Origin: Pseudoalteromonas sp. 0303
Lineage (GTDB): Bacteria > Pseudomonadota > Gammaproteobacteria > Enterobacterales > Alteromonadaceae
Length of the DNA stretch: 34,636 nucleotides
Assembly: GCF_013349995.1 (NCBI RefSeq)
Contig: NZ_JABVXF010000041.1
Coordinates: 1-34,636 of the forward strand
Reading direction: 5' to 3'
Shown here: piece by piece, positions 19,075-28,527 of the stretch
How the letters are laid out: every line of letters begins with the position of its first letter
Numbering within the stretch: the stretch's first letter is position 1
Made by a program: the position numbers and the translations under genes
The notes under the pieces: model-generated
Told to the model about the DNA's origin: nothing
Databases searched by the model: none
Seen by the model: the letters and a program-made list of their open reading frames with translations, nothing else

Positions 19075-20159
19075 ATGCAATAGCACCACCTATTCAAAAC
19101 TTGAGTGCAGGTATTCCTGTCAACAACTTATGGTTGTTGATGCTATATGCGTCCGAGTTTAGGTATTTGGTTGATGAGTATGGCGGAACAGAGAGCACAG
19201 ATGAAGATGTCGCTAGCCTTGTGGCTGATGTCTTATGTTCTCAAGTTGAAGCCAGATTAAAACGAAATTTAACCTACGGTTATAAGCATTCTACTCGTGA
19301 CTTAAATCGAGTAAGAGGCCGCATTAACGTGCTGGAAACCTACTCTCAGCAGTTATTGCAAAAAGGTAAGGTTCATTGCACGTTTGAAGAGCTATCTGTT
19401 GATACACCAAGGAATCGTTATATTTGTGCTGCCCTTAAGCGTATCGCTAGTTTGGTTAGTAAAAAGTCACTAAAGCTGCGTTGTCATCAACTTGCGCAAT
19501 CTATGATTGAACGTGGTGTATCTCCAATGTTTGATGTGAGTTACCACCCCAAAAATGAACGTTTTGGACGACACGAACTGGTAGATAGAAAGGTACTTAC
19601 AACAGCTGAGTTGGCGTTCAATTTGGCGTTAATTAATGAATCAGCAACTAGCGGCCATTTTGCATCTCCCGATAAACAAGCTGAATGGGTAAGAAAACTG
19701 TTTGAAAAAGCAGTTGGCGGCTTTTATGACTTAAAGCTAGATAAATCATGGAGCGTGAAACTTGGTAAAAGATTGAATTGGCAAGTTGATGATGCATCAG
19801 AGCAAATAGAACAATTGATGCCTTCAATGCAGCTAGATATTTCACTTGAAAATGAAGATCAGAAGCAACGTATTGTTATTGATACTAAATTTACCTCGAT
19901 TACTACCAAACGTTTTCATGGCGGTGAAAGTTTTAAAAGTGGTTATATATATCAACTTTATACTTACCTTAGATCTCAAGAGGTAGTTTCCGATCCAATG
20001 TCATTAACATCAACAGGCATGTTACTTCATCCATCAGTAGGCGTTAATTATGATGAGCATGTCACCATACAAGGCCATCAATTGAGATTTTGCACTATTG
20101 ATTTAAGTAGATCCTCTATGGAGATATCGCATCAGTTATTCGAGCTAATTCATGAATGA
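19071..20159 (+). CDS. mcrC: McrC nuclease subunit
   Basis: A 362-aa partner of McrB that cleaves DNA after McrB-driven translocation. The N-terminus IPVNNLWLLMLYASEFRYL is typical of the family. The PD-(D/E)XK core is visible as D256 in MQLDIS and D271-T-K273 in IVIDTKF. It overlaps mcrB by the ATGA junction and is the last gene of the RM operon. With hsdRMS it forms a combined restriction island on the transposon. Confidence 0.95.
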   Translation: MNAIAPPIQNLSAGIPVNNLWLLMLYASEFRYLVDEYGGTESTDEDVASLVADVLCSQVEARLKRNLTYGYKHSTRDLNRVRGRINVLETYSQQLLQKGKVHCTFEELSVDTPRNRYICAALKRIASLVSKKSLKLRCHQLAQSMIERGVSPMFDVSYHPKNERFGRHELVDRKVLTTAELAFNLALINESATSGHFASPDKQAEWVRKLFEKAVGGFYDLKLDKSWSVKLGKRLNWQVDDASEQIEQLMPSMQLDISLENEDQKQRIVIDTKFTSITTKRFHGGESFKSGYIYQLYTYLRSQEVVSDPMSLTSTGMLLHPSVGVNYDEHVTIQGHQLRFCTIDLSRSSMEISHQLFELIHE

Positions 20160-20767
20160 TGTTTGATACGTAATCAATAAAACGAAGTTTAAGATTTAAA
20201 GGTTTGAATAAAATATGTACAGAATGTTGGTTCTGGATTAAATGTGTTTTCAGCAAACCAAAAGATGCCAACTTTGCTATTCATGAAGGGCTCCTAAACT
20301 TATTTTTCCCGACATTACTCGGTTAAGTCCAATTTAGAACCCTTTTATGGATCAGTTCTTCGACACCAAAATAAAATATATTAGAGCATTAAAATGTTCT
20401 GTGAACTGTTCATTCCAAATGTATCTAGATTCCATATTCCCCGAATAACACTTCTCAGAAAACCAAAATAAAGAGACTCCTCATGCACATAAAAACCTAA
20501 CTAAAAAAACCTATAATTTCACTCTTTCTATAATTTTATTTGTTATTGCTGCTTGTTTTTAAGCTGTTGTTTTTATTTTATTTTATAATTTATTTATCTT
20601 TTTATGTAATAAATAAGGTTATATATTTTTAGTTGCTTATTTTTCTATTTAAACTAAAAAAAGATATTTTAAAACAATCGGTTGCAAAAATAAATTTTGA
20701 CATTTACTTGCTTAACTTTGATTTGCTGTTATTACTAAAAATAGAAGAGATATTTGGAGTAAATACA
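20160..20767. other. AT-rich intergenic region upstream of tnsA
   Basis: About 600 bp without a supported gene. Two TATAAT hexamers lie at 20512-20517 and 20529-20534 within a direct CTATAATTT repeat, but no convincing -35 pairs with either. The open frame can be extended upstream to 20633, but its translation is low-complexity Leu/Lys/Ile-rich and lacks a ribosome-binding site, so it is treated as leader. The tns promoter is probably in the last 250 bp. Confidence 0.55.
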
Positions 20768-21574
20768 GTGAAAGATTTATATGTATCAGAATCAACAGTA
20801 AAACGAATCAAAGCGTTTAACGAAGCTAAAAAGCGCGGTGTTCATATTCCATATGTAAAAAGCACATTCATGTCGATTGGCACGCGATCTATTTTCTTTT
20901 GTCCGGTTCAAAAGCGAGTTATTACATTGCTTGGCAAAGGTGAAAAACATCTTTACATCACAAAGTTGTTTGAGCCAAATGTCGTTGAAATTAAAGAGCA
21001 ATACCCGCTTGATCATGTTCGCACCCAAGAGATTGCTGATACGCAGGGGGTGATTCATCCGCGTAAACATTTAACCGGTGAACTAACTGTTTTAACGACT
21101 GATTTACTCGTCACTTACCGTGATAAATCTGGCGCTCAATATCGCGTTGCTTACTCATTTAAGCACAGTATCGATGCACGCAGTAAAACACGCACAATGC
21201 AAAAATTTGATATCGAAAAAGCGTATTGGAAACAGTTTGGCGTGAGAGCAGAGCAAGTCTTGAGAGATGATGTTTCAAAAATAAAAGCAGATAACTTACT
21301 GAATTATATTAATTACTACGATACAGAGCTTAGCAATAGTGAACTTAGAAAGTTTGTAAGTGCTTTACTTGATGATGTTATTGAACATCCTTACAGCTCA
21401 TTAAGAGAGTCATTGAAAGCTGTTTCTTCGTCACTCAAAGTTAACCCATCACACTGCATGACATTGTTTGCAAACTCAATGTTTAAACACATTTTACCCA
21501 TCGACTTGACGCAGAAAATTAAACTGCACAAGCCACTTCAGCTTTGTGCTGTTAATGAGTGCAAAGAGGTTTAA
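20768..21574 (+). CDS. tnsA: Tn7-like transposase subunit TnsA (5'-strand endonuclease)
   Basis: A 268-aa restriction-endonuclease-fold protein that nicks the 5' ends of the element, giving cut-and-paste transposition with TnsB. The start is set at GTG 20768, eight bases after GGAG. This yields the family length (Tn7 TnsA is 273 aa) and places the catalytic residues at D112 and K132, close to Tn7 D114 and K132. The glutamate region reads VEIKEQYPL at 73-81. The residue two before K132 is Ser rather than the Gln of Tn7. It is first of tnsABC-tniQ-tnsD; five bp separate it from tnsB. Confidence 0.93.
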   Translation: MKDLYVSESTVKRIKAFNEAKKRGVHIPYVKSTFMSIGTRSIFFCPVQKRVITLLGKGEKHLYITKLFEPNVVEIKEQYPLDHVRTQEIADTQGVIHPRKHLTGELTVLTTDLLVTYRDKSGAQYRVAYSFKHSIDARSKTRTMQKFDIEKAYWKQFGVRAEQVLRDDVSKIKADNLLNYINYYDTELSNSELRKFVSALLDDVIEHPYSSLRESLKAVSSSLKVNPSHCMTLFANSMFKHILPIDLTQKIKLHKPLQLCAVNECKEV

Positions 21575-21579
21575 GACTG

Positions 21580-23790
21580 ATGTTTGCTGCAAATGACATA
21601 CTGCAATTAACTGATGCCGGCGTTGAAAAATATAAATCAAAGTTTGCTGTTGATGATGAGTTTTTAGTATCAAAAGTCATTCAAGAGACTGATGAGTACG
21701 CTGAGTATTTTATAATTACAAACCTATCTTTGATGAAGCGCAAGAAAGAACCGCAAAAGCCGCTCGCGCTGACAAGAAACCCAGCTCATAAGTATTTTAA
21801 GCAGTCACTCGACGAGGATGGTTGTGCTTTATTTTATTTGTATGATGAGCTCTCTCGTTTGAGCGATGAGCAGCTAAAGGTTAAGCACCCGAAATGGCTA
21901 AAAAAGCGTGATTTATCATGGGCTGTGATATCGCCATTTCAGTCAGAGCAAGCAATCCTAAAATATCTTTTAGGGCAGTCCGGCCAAGCTATTACACAAC
22001 ATGCAACCGACTTGAATGTGAATGAAAAAGCTATTCGCCGACCACTGAACTACTATAGCTCGCTTGGCTTTCGTAAAAATGCACTTTTACCTATTGAATA
22101 CGCAAAAAGCGGCAATAGAGGTCCGCGAGATGATATGCAAAAGACTGGCCCTAAGCCAAAGCTGCTACCTGACTTGGCGACTAGAATGGTGCGCTCTGAT
22201 GATATTTTAAAAGTTCAGCGTCTTGCATTGAGAAATTGCGTCGATAAAAAAGATGGTAAGTTTTGTCTAAAGCATTTGCATACATTGTTTTTAAAAGAGT
22301 ATTGCTCTACTAAACGAATCGTTAAAAGAGGAAATGAAACACACTTTGAGCTTGTAATTGATGTTTCAAAAAGAATCAATGCTCAGCAATTTAATCGTTT
22401 GTTCAATAAAGCATTCGACTCAAAACAGCAACAAGTATTAAAAATTGGTAAGTCAGCGTATCAAAATAACAGAAAAGATAAAACTGGCAGCGCTTTCGAG
22501 GGCGTTGAACGTGCAGGCCAGCTCTGTGAATCGGATTCAACAGAATTACCAATGTATGTTGCTTATCCATTGAATACAAAAAAACGGGAGGCGGCTGGAA
22601 AAGTTAACATATGCATTGTGGTGTGCGTTAGAACACAGCAAGTGATGGGCTACTCGTTAAACTTCGGCGCGCCACAATGGATGAGTGTGGCTGAGGCGCT
22701 CATTAACTGTGTGCAAAAAAAGCAAGTGTATGCTGAGCAATATAATGTTGAATTAGATGACAATGAATGGCCATGTCAACATTTTCCAGAAGGGCTTCGT
22801 GTCGACAACGGCGGTGAAAATACGCCAAATCAATTTATGAGCGTCTTAAATGATGAACTGGGTATTTCTTGTGTCGATTATTGTCCGCCTGCACGTGGTG
22901 CCGCAAAAGGCACTGTTGAAAACATTTTACGCATTATTCAAAGCTTTATTTCAAATGTGACTGGCTCAGTTGAAAAAGGCCGTGACGCTGGCCTTCCGCA
23001 TTCCTCGCAACGAGCTATTTTTCAGATTGACGATATTCATCGATTTATCATTCGCGCAATATCTATACATAACTCGATGCATGCTCGCGATCGTTTGTTA
23101 ACAGTTGAGATGGCAACGGATGACGTTACACCAACACCTTCAGCGATGTGGTCGCATCTAATGAATGATGAATTTTTAGGTCGTCCAAAAATATCACAGA
23201 AGCGACTGCCTGAATTGATGTACTCACTTATGCCAAAGCAAGTGGCAACAGTGGCGAGGACTGAAGTGAAACTTAATGGTCTTGGCTATCACAGTGACTG
23301 GGCAGAAGCGCAAGGTTGGTTTACTAAAGCAGTTGGTGGGCATTTTAAAGTTGATGTTATCAGTTTTGGTGGCTCAGTCGACGTGATTTACTTTAAAGAT
23401 GAGCTGGGTGAGCTTCAACCTCTTACGCTAAAAGACGAATATGAATCTTTCATAGGAATGACGGCGCAGCAAGCTCAGTTTAGACTCGATGAAATTAAAA
23501 GTCATCGAAAAGTACTTGAGTACAAAAAAGAAAATGCACTCGTCAACTTTGAGCATGAAATCGAGCAAGTTCAAGAATATCGTCTGAAAAACGACTTTAA
23601 AGATGCACCGCCTAACACACAGAAGACAATACAAAGCGGCATCGCTGAACGCAAAGCAATCATGATTGAAGATGAACAGAGGCAAAAGGCAGAAAAGCAA
23701 AAAGCGCTTATGCAGCTTAAAGATGTCGAGAAAGCCAAAAATGAAAGTCAGCATGATAATTTTAATGAGTTTGATGAGGATATTTATTAA
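21580..23790 (+). CDS. tnsB: Tn7-like transposase subunit TnsB (DDE transposase)
   Basis: A 736-aa retroviral-integrase-type transposase that binds the terminal repeats, cuts 3' ends and joins them to target DNA. The catalytic triad is D319 (CESDSTELP), D409 (LRVDNGGEN) and E447 (AAKGTVENI), with the expected spacing. N-terminal DNA-binding helices precede the core and a charged coiled C-terminal tail (about 650-736) probably contacts TnsC. ATG 21580 is chosen because AGAGGT lies nine bases upstream; an in-frame GTG at 21559 overlaps tnsA. Its stop shares one base with the tnsC start (TAATG). Confidence 0.96.
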   Translation: MFAANDILQLTDAGVEKYKSKFAVDDEFLVSKVIQETDEYAEYFIITNLSLMKRKKEPQKPLALTRNPAHKYFKQSLDEDGCALFYLYDELSRLSDEQLKVKHPKWLKKRDLSWAVISPFQSEQAILKYLLGQSGQAITQHATDLNVNEKAIRRPLNYYSSLGFRKNALLPIEYAKSGNRGPRDDMQKTGPKPKLLPDLATRMVRSDDILKVQRLALRNCVDKKDGKFCLKHLHTLFLKEYCSTKRIVKRGNETHFELVIDVSKRINAQQFNRLFNKAFDSKQQQVLKIGKSAYQNNRKDKTGSAFEGVERAGQLCESDSTELPMYVAYPLNTKKREAAGKVNICIVVCVRTQQVMGYSLNFGAPQWMSVAEALINCVQKKQVYAEQYNVELDDNEWPCQHFPEGLRVDNGGENTPNQFMSVLNDELGISCVDYCPPARGAAKGTVENILRIIQSFISNVTGSVEKGRDAGLPHSSQRAIFQIDDIHRFIIRAISIHNSMHARDRLLTVEMATDDVTPTPSAMWSHLMNDEFLGRPKISQKRLPELMYSLMPKQVATVARTEVKLNGLGYHSDWAEAQGWFTKAVGGHFKVDVISFGGSVDVIYFKDELGELQPLTLKDEYESFIGMTAQQAQFRLDEIKSHRKVLEYKKENALVNFEHEIEQVQEYRLKNDFKDAPPNTQKTIQSGIAERKAIMIEDEQRQKAEKQKALMQLKDVEKAKNESQHDNFNEFDEDIY

Positions 23791-25232
23791 TGAATTCTAT
23801 TGTTAAAACGAAGGCCATCTATAAGCATCAAGCACTTGAAAAGTATCAAGGAAACCCTTTTGTTGAAGCGTTACCTTACGCCCTATCACAGGACGATTTT
23901 TTTGAACTCATACGCGTTCTTAAACCTTTGCCGAGTGAACTTGAAAGCTTTTCTAAAATGGATGTAAACGATTTTATAGTTGATATGAAATCGATATACA
24001 TTGAAACAAAGCATGCATATCAAGTTTACGAAAGTGTATATCTCCAGCTTAGACAGTGTTATGAAAAGCGTTCACCTCTGACTGCAAACTATAGAAAGCA
24101 ATGTAACGCTACAAGTTATCGCTTAAAAAATAATGAAGCCTTTGATGTTTCAAGGCCAGCGGAATATGTTGCCACTGTTCCATCTATACTTGTGAGTGGC
24201 GAAGCCGGTACAGGTAAAACTGTGACAATTAGACGTGTTTTGAGTCTTTTCCCTCAAGTTATTGAACATGAAGTGTACCGGGGTAATTTGTTTAAAAAGC
24301 AGCAGGTCGTCTGGTTGTCTTTTGACATGCAAGCATCTAAAAGTCGCAAAGCTTTAGTGTTTAATTTCTTTCATGAGCTTGAGCGTGTCGTAGGTCACTC
24401 GCTGACAGCAAACTTTGTGAGCAAGCGTGACTCAGTTGATCAGCTATTTCATGCAATGCAAAGTGCTGCCCAGCAGTATGACATCGGAATAATACATATT
24501 GATGAAGCACAATTTATCTTAAATCCATCATCAAAATTCAAAGATGCACCGAGCTTACCTGAGCTCGAAGCTCTTTTTAATAAGATAGGTGTGCCGATTA
24601 TTATCTCAACAACTAAAGATGCATTAACAACATTTCAAAGTACTGCCAGTGAAGCTGAAACTAAAGCAACAAAACTACAAACAGTTCGACGTCTGAGCTC
24701 TGCATCACATATTAAATTTCCGCTTTGGCATCTGAACTCGTCACATTTTAAAGCTTTTTTTACAGCATACTTCGACAATGACTTATTTAAAAATACTCAT
24801 GTACATACTGATGAATTTAAAATTCAGTTACTCGTTCTCTGTGCTGGGGTAAGTGACGCAATTTCAGCACTTGCTATTGCATTTATTCGAAACTATTACC
24901 TTATCACTCAAGAAAAAGAAGTTGAGGACTGCCTTGGGTTACTAAAAAAAGTATATAAAGCGCGACTTGAAACGTGGCATGCGCCGCTTTCGAAGTTGCG
25001 TAGAAATTATAATGTTCTGAATAAGTTAAATCAGCAATCATCTTTGAAGGGAGAAGATGATTTATCGAATTATTATGATGAAGCAGAAACGCACACTTTA
25101 AAACCTAAGCGAAAACGTACCAGTGCACATCACTTGAAAGCAGCAAGCACTGTTGAGCGAATTGATGAAGGTGACGAAGTCATCGATGCTGATTCAATAG
25201 TTGCAAGTTATGAAAAGCGAGATGAGTCATGA
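23790..25232 (+). CDS. tnsC: Tn7-like AAA+ regulator TnsC
   Basis: A 480-aa ATPase that bridges the target selector and the TnsAB transposase and mediates target immunity. Walker A is GEAGTGKT at 137-144; Walker B is IIHIDEAQ, around residue 234-241. A sensor-like region, IPIIISTTKD, follows. The N-terminal 130 residues are the probable TnsD/TniQ contact part and the charged C-terminus (about 410-480) the TnsA/B contact. It is coupled at both ends, to tnsB by TAATG and to tniQ by ATGA. TnsC length is near that of Tn7 (555 aa) but shorter. Confidence 0.95.
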   Translation: MNSIVKTKAIYKHQALEKYQGNPFVEALPYALSQDDFFELIRVLKPLPSELESFSKMDVNDFIVDMKSIYIETKHAYQVYESVYLQLRQCYEKRSPLTANYRKQCNATSYRLKNNEAFDVSRPAEYVATVPSILVSGEAGTGKTVTIRRVLSLFPQVIEHEVYRGNLFKKQQVVWLSFDMQASKSRKALVFNFFHELERVVGHSLTANFVSKRDSVDQLFHAMQSAAQQYDIGIIHIDEAQFILNPSSKFKDAPSLPELEALFNKIGVPIIISTTKDALTTFQSTASEAETKATKLQTVRRLSSASHIKFPLWHLNSSHFKAFFTAYFDNDLFKNTHVHTDEFKIQLLVLCAGVSDAISALAIAFIRNYYLITQEKEVEDCLGLLKKVYKARLETWHAPLSKLRRNYNVLNKLNQQSSLKGEDDLSNYYDEAETHTLKPKRKRTSAHHLKAASTVERIDEGDEVIDADSIVASYEKRDES

Positions 25233-26221
25233 TTTATCAGTCGCCAATGCCGCTGCCCGGCGAGCACGCTGCGAGCATAATGTATCGCTACTTTCAAATG
25301 ACGCGATTTACAAAATTTGAAACGATGATGAAGTCAGAATACAACTCAAAATTAGACTCACCCAGACGTTTGTGGCAGCCAGTATTTTCAATGCTCGCAG
25401 AGTCATTTTCGTCAAAATACTCACTCGCACGTTTCATTGAAAAGTATACAAATATCACTGATTACAGTCTGTTTTTAGATGAATCAGTTTTTAAAGATAG
25501 CTCTGTCGAAAGCATGCTGAACAAGCTATCTGGCTTCAAGTTTCATAACGCACTGAATGTATCACAAGATTTGACGTGGCGTTACTGTTCCGAGTGTGCG
25601 CGCGAAGACGATGAAAAGTACGGGACAACATATTTTCATGTCGCCCATCAGTGCTTTTACAAGCGTGTTTGTCGAAAACACAATGTGCTGCTTGAAAAAA
25701 GTGACCCTTATCATTTTTCTTTGCCGCCTTTGGGCGCTGAGTCTGTGACCGCCTCTCCGACCGATTTAAAAACAGAAGCTGTTTTATCGAGTTGGGTTGA
25801 TGCGCTGAAAGAAATACCCCAAGAAGAACGCAAGATAAGAGCGTTGAATTTGATACATCAAAAAATATGTATTTTCTCTTATGACAGAAAGAATCCTTAT
25901 CACGTGCAGCGAGTTCAGTACGTTCAAAATCGACTAGCTAAACGCTTTAATCGTTCTCATTTTATGCCTTATTTTAGCTGGGGGGCTTTGGCTTCAGGGC
26001 TGTATCCATTGAATTCTGTTGTTGGCCTGATGGGGTTTTTAGACCCCGCTAAACACTTTCATCCAATGATTTACTTGATGCTGATAGACCTGTTTTTAAA
26101 GCAAGATGAGCTTGATTTATCAATGCAATATTCACTCGCCAGCTCAAACGTAAAGGAACGAGTACCGCAGGTTGTTTCACCGATTGAGATAACTGATTTG
26201 ATAAATGACAATGCCGCTTAA
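25229..26221 (+). CDS. tniQ: Short TniQ-family target-selection protein
   Basis: A 330-aa TniQ-family protein. The N-terminal PMPLPGEHAASIMYRY block is the family signature. Zinc ligands are C120 and C123 (CSECA) with C148 and H151 (CRKHN). It is shorter than TnsD and lacks an obvious C-terminal DNA-binding extension. In other Tn7-like elements such short TniQ proteins link a targeting module to TnsC. No Cas genes lie nearby. It overlaps tnsC by 4 bp and is followed 28 bp later by the longer TnsD-like gene, so the two may act together or direct insertion to different targets. Confidence 0.88.
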   Translation: MIYQSPMPLPGEHAASIMYRYFQMTRFTKFETMMKSEYNSKLDSPRRLWQPVFSMLAESFSSKYSLARFIEKYTNITDYSLFLDESVFKDSSVESMLNKLSGFKFHNALNVSQDLTWRYCSECAREDDEKYGTTYFHVAHQCFYKRVCRKHNVLLEKSDPYHFSLPPLGAESVTASPTDLKTEAVLSSWVDALKEIPQEERKIRALNLIHQKICIFSYDRKNPYHVQRVQYVQNRLAKRFNRSHFMPYFSWGALASGLYPLNSVVGLMGFLDPAKHFHPMIYLMLIDLFLKQDELDLSMQYSLASSNVKERVPQVVSPIEITDLINDNAA

Positions 26222-26249
26222 CTAACGGGTATATAAGCAGAGGTTGATG

Positions 26250-27665
26250 ATGCGAATGAAGCAAATATATCCTCGCATTTACAATAATGAAACTATCTAT
26301 AGCATCGCATCGCGATTAGTGCTGAATGATGTGTCATCATCGATATCTCAATCCATGCTGAATGTATTTGATAATAAAAATATTCAGTTAGATTCAATCT
26401 TACCGTCCTTCATTAATCGCTTAGCTTTAGTCTGTGACTGCCCTCACAATGAGCTTCTCGATAAGCATTCGTCATTTCAATACTACACATTATTCTCAAC
26501 AGAAAGCGTCAGAGCGCAAGCTAGAGCAATGTTGCTAAAAGAAAACAGTCTTGATGCATTTAAAACCCTGGGGCTGTTAGCTAATCGCATTCCATGTCAC
26601 GATGTTCATCATTTTTGCCCTCTGTGCGCTAAAGAGCAAGAAAAGCAATTTGGTGAAACTTATTGGCTTAGAGCGCATCAATTACCGCTATCAAATACTT
26701 GTTACAGGCACCACTGCCGGCTTGTCTCTATACCCAAGCAGCGAAAGCGGCTTCTTTTTCCGTTGATAGACTGTGAGCCCACATTTGCTATATCAACGCT
26801 AGAACATAAGCTAGCATCGTTTAATTACGCTTTCAGTCAAGCAAATCATTTTGATCCAGTCCGCTTAAAACAAACGTATGCGATTAGACTAATCAATCAA
26901 GGTTTGGCTACCACGCGCTTTGTGCGTCACAGTCTCTGGCGTGAGCAAATGAGAGTGTATTTTGATGAGTACATGAGCCATGATGCCGTTTTTAAGCTAT
27001 TACAAAACGACGCGGAGTATGCTTTTCCAGCAAGCATTTTCTACAATGATGAAGCTAATCATCATCCGTTAAAGCATTTGCTGATATGCACCTTTTTGTT
27101 TGAGCATGTTGATGATTTCATTGATGCTTACACGCAAAAAGAGTCATTGAAACAGGTTCATTCTGAGCCAATTACACCGCAATCTGAAATAGATGCGCTG
27201 AGGCAAAATACCGCTCTAATGCTATTAAAGCAGGGCCTTCCGCTTCGACAAATTATTCAAGTGGCTGACGTTAGTGCTGCAACAGTAAGAAATATCGCCA
27301 GAAAATATAGCATTTCATTAAAAGAACAAGAACGAAAAGTCAGTGACTCTATTCGCCGAGGTATCACTATTCAGCTCATTATTGGTCGACACGTTTCTGA
27401 TATCGCGCATAAATTTAACTTAAAAAAAGGCGATGTCGAGCAAGTCTTGAGTGGCCAACCAATCATTAAAGAGCTTCGACGCAGAATTCGTTTTTATCGT
27501 CATCGTCAACAAGCAAGACGTGCACTCATTGCAACATTGTATACACTTAAAACGCCTAAGATAACATTGTTACGCCGCAGTGCTGACAAGGAATATATGT
27601 GGTTATTTAAGCACGATAAGCCATGGTTGAATGCGCTTAAAAAGAGCTTTTTTAAGCAAAGTTAG
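26250..27665 (+). CDS. tnsD: TnsD-like (TniQ-domain) site-specific target selector
   Basis: A 471-aa protein with an N-terminal TniQ domain and a long DNA-binding C-terminus. Zinc ligands are C123 and C126 (FCPLCAKE) with C151 and H154. The C-terminal half contains two helix-turn-helix-like segments (LRQIIQVADVSAATVRNIAR and DIAHKFNLKKGDVEQVL) and ends with a YMWLFKHDKPWLNALKK motif like that of TnsD proteins. ATG 26250 follows AGAGGT by five bases; TTG 26244 and ATG 26247 are in frame. It is the likely protein that recognises the gcvP 3' end. Confidence 0.88.
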   Translation: MRMKQIYPRIYNNETIYSIASRLVLNDVSSSISQSMLNVFDNKNIQLDSILPSFINRLALVCDCPHNELLDKHSSFQYYTLFSTESVRAQARAMLLKENSLDAFKTLGLLANRIPCHDVHHFCPLCAKEQEKQFGETYWLRAHQLPLSNTCYRHHCRLVSIPKQRKRLLFPLIDCEPTFAISTLEHKLASFNYAFSQANHFDPVRLKQTYAIRLINQGLATTRFVRHSLWREQMRVYFDEYMSHDAVFKLLQNDAEYAFPASIFYNDEANHHPLKHLLICTFLFEHVDDFIDAYTQKESLKQVHSEPITPQSEIDALRQNTALMLLKQGLPLRQIIQVADVSAATVRNIARKYSISLKEQERKVSDSIRRGITIQLIIGRHVSDIAHKFNLKKGDVEQVLSGQPIIKELRRRIRFYRHRQQARRALIATLYTLKTPKITLLRRSADKEYMWLFKHDKPWLNALKKSFFKQS

Positions 27666-27746
27666 TTTATTAAGGGTTATAAAGCGAGTTAAACCGAGTA
27701 TGTCGTGGAACAGTAAGTAATACGATAATGATAGGTGAATTGAAAT

Positions 27747-28436
27747 ATGTTAAATATTGGAACTAGTTTGTTTGAAGGATTAAATAGTGAGCAGGGTATC
27801 TTAATCTGTGGCTATGAGTGGGGGAACAGTAAAAAAGATCAAGAGTTAGTTGCAGCAGGTGCGCGTGTTTACCATGGGGATGATGCGGTGACAACGTTCT
27901 CAAATAAATCGCCAAAATACGGTGATAGAGCGTTCGTTTGGCCTTACGACAAGCGAGTTGTTAAGTGGTTCTCGTTATGGGAGCACCCATTGTCGCGGGA
28001 AGGATTAGGTGGAGACTTTGAAAAGCTCATTGTGCAATCAAATTGGTGTAACTCTGAGGCACATAAACTCGAAAAGGGATTCTGGAAAAGAATGGTAACC
28101 CCTGAGCAGGTTGATAACTTCATTTTCCACATCACTGAGCTTCGGCCAGCATTGATATTCTTTATGGGCTCAAAGTTAATGACAGCCTTAAACAGTGAAG
28201 ATATAAAATCTAGGTTTATGTCAGTCATGGGGGCTGAAACGCAACCTAGAACGGTGAAGCAAAAAGCTTTTTCAGGGCGTCGATTTAAAGTGGGCTTTCA
28301 ATCTTTTGAACATTGCGAAATTGTTTCATTACCTCACCCAAGTAGCTCTAGAGGGTTGAGAGATGATTACATTGCACTTTTTAAGAATGAGATAGGCCCT
28401 CTCATTGGGCAAGTTAGGGCAGATAAGGGGTGTTAA
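27747..28436 (+). CDS. Uracil-DNA-glycosylase-superfamily-like protein
   Basis: A 229-aa protein that shows the outline of the UDG fold: motif 1-like ILICGYEWGNS with GYEWG at 22-26, a QSNWCNS segment near residue 92, the ELRPALIFFMGSKLM strand-helix, and a motif 2-like SLPHPSSSRG at 194-203. The usual catalytic Asp or Asn of motif 1 is not evident (Glu or Trp occupies the region), so substrate and activity are unclear. It follows tnsD by 81 bp and is the first cargo gene on that side. UDG-like proteins carried on mobile elements can excise modified bases or act in defence, but nothing here proves either. Confidence 0.6.
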   Translation: MLNIGTSLFEGLNSEQGILICGYEWGNSKKDQELVAAGARVYHGDDAVTTFSNKSPKYGDRAFVWPYDKRVVKWFSLWEHPLSREGLGGDFEKLIVQSNWCNSEAHKLEKGFWKRMVTPEQVDNFIFHITELRPALIFFMGSKLMTALNSEDIKSRFMSVMGAETQPRTVKQKAFSGRRFKVGFQSFEHCEIVSLPHPSSSRGLRDDYIALFKNEIGPLIGQVRADKGC

Positions 28437-28527
28437 ACGCAGTGTTGGCGGAGGCATTGGAATGAATTGCTGATGATGATACTTGAAGTTATGAATACGG
28501 CTCACTAAAGTTAATAGTAGACATCAA

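Noticed and set aside
20633..20767. N-terminal extension of TnsA from 20633
   Set aside because: The extra 45 residues are low-complexity and AT-driven, lack a ribosome-binding site, and would exceed the family length; GTG 20768 has GGAG at good spacing.
20768..27665. CRISPR-associated transposon
   Set aside because: The tnsABC-tniQ set could suggest it, but no Cas protein or repeat-spacer array is seen anywhere in the element.
26250..27665. A tRNA or small RNA as the attachment site of the element
   Set aside because: No tRNA-like or SRP-RNA-like sequence adjoins either end; the conserved neighbour is the 3' end of gcvP.
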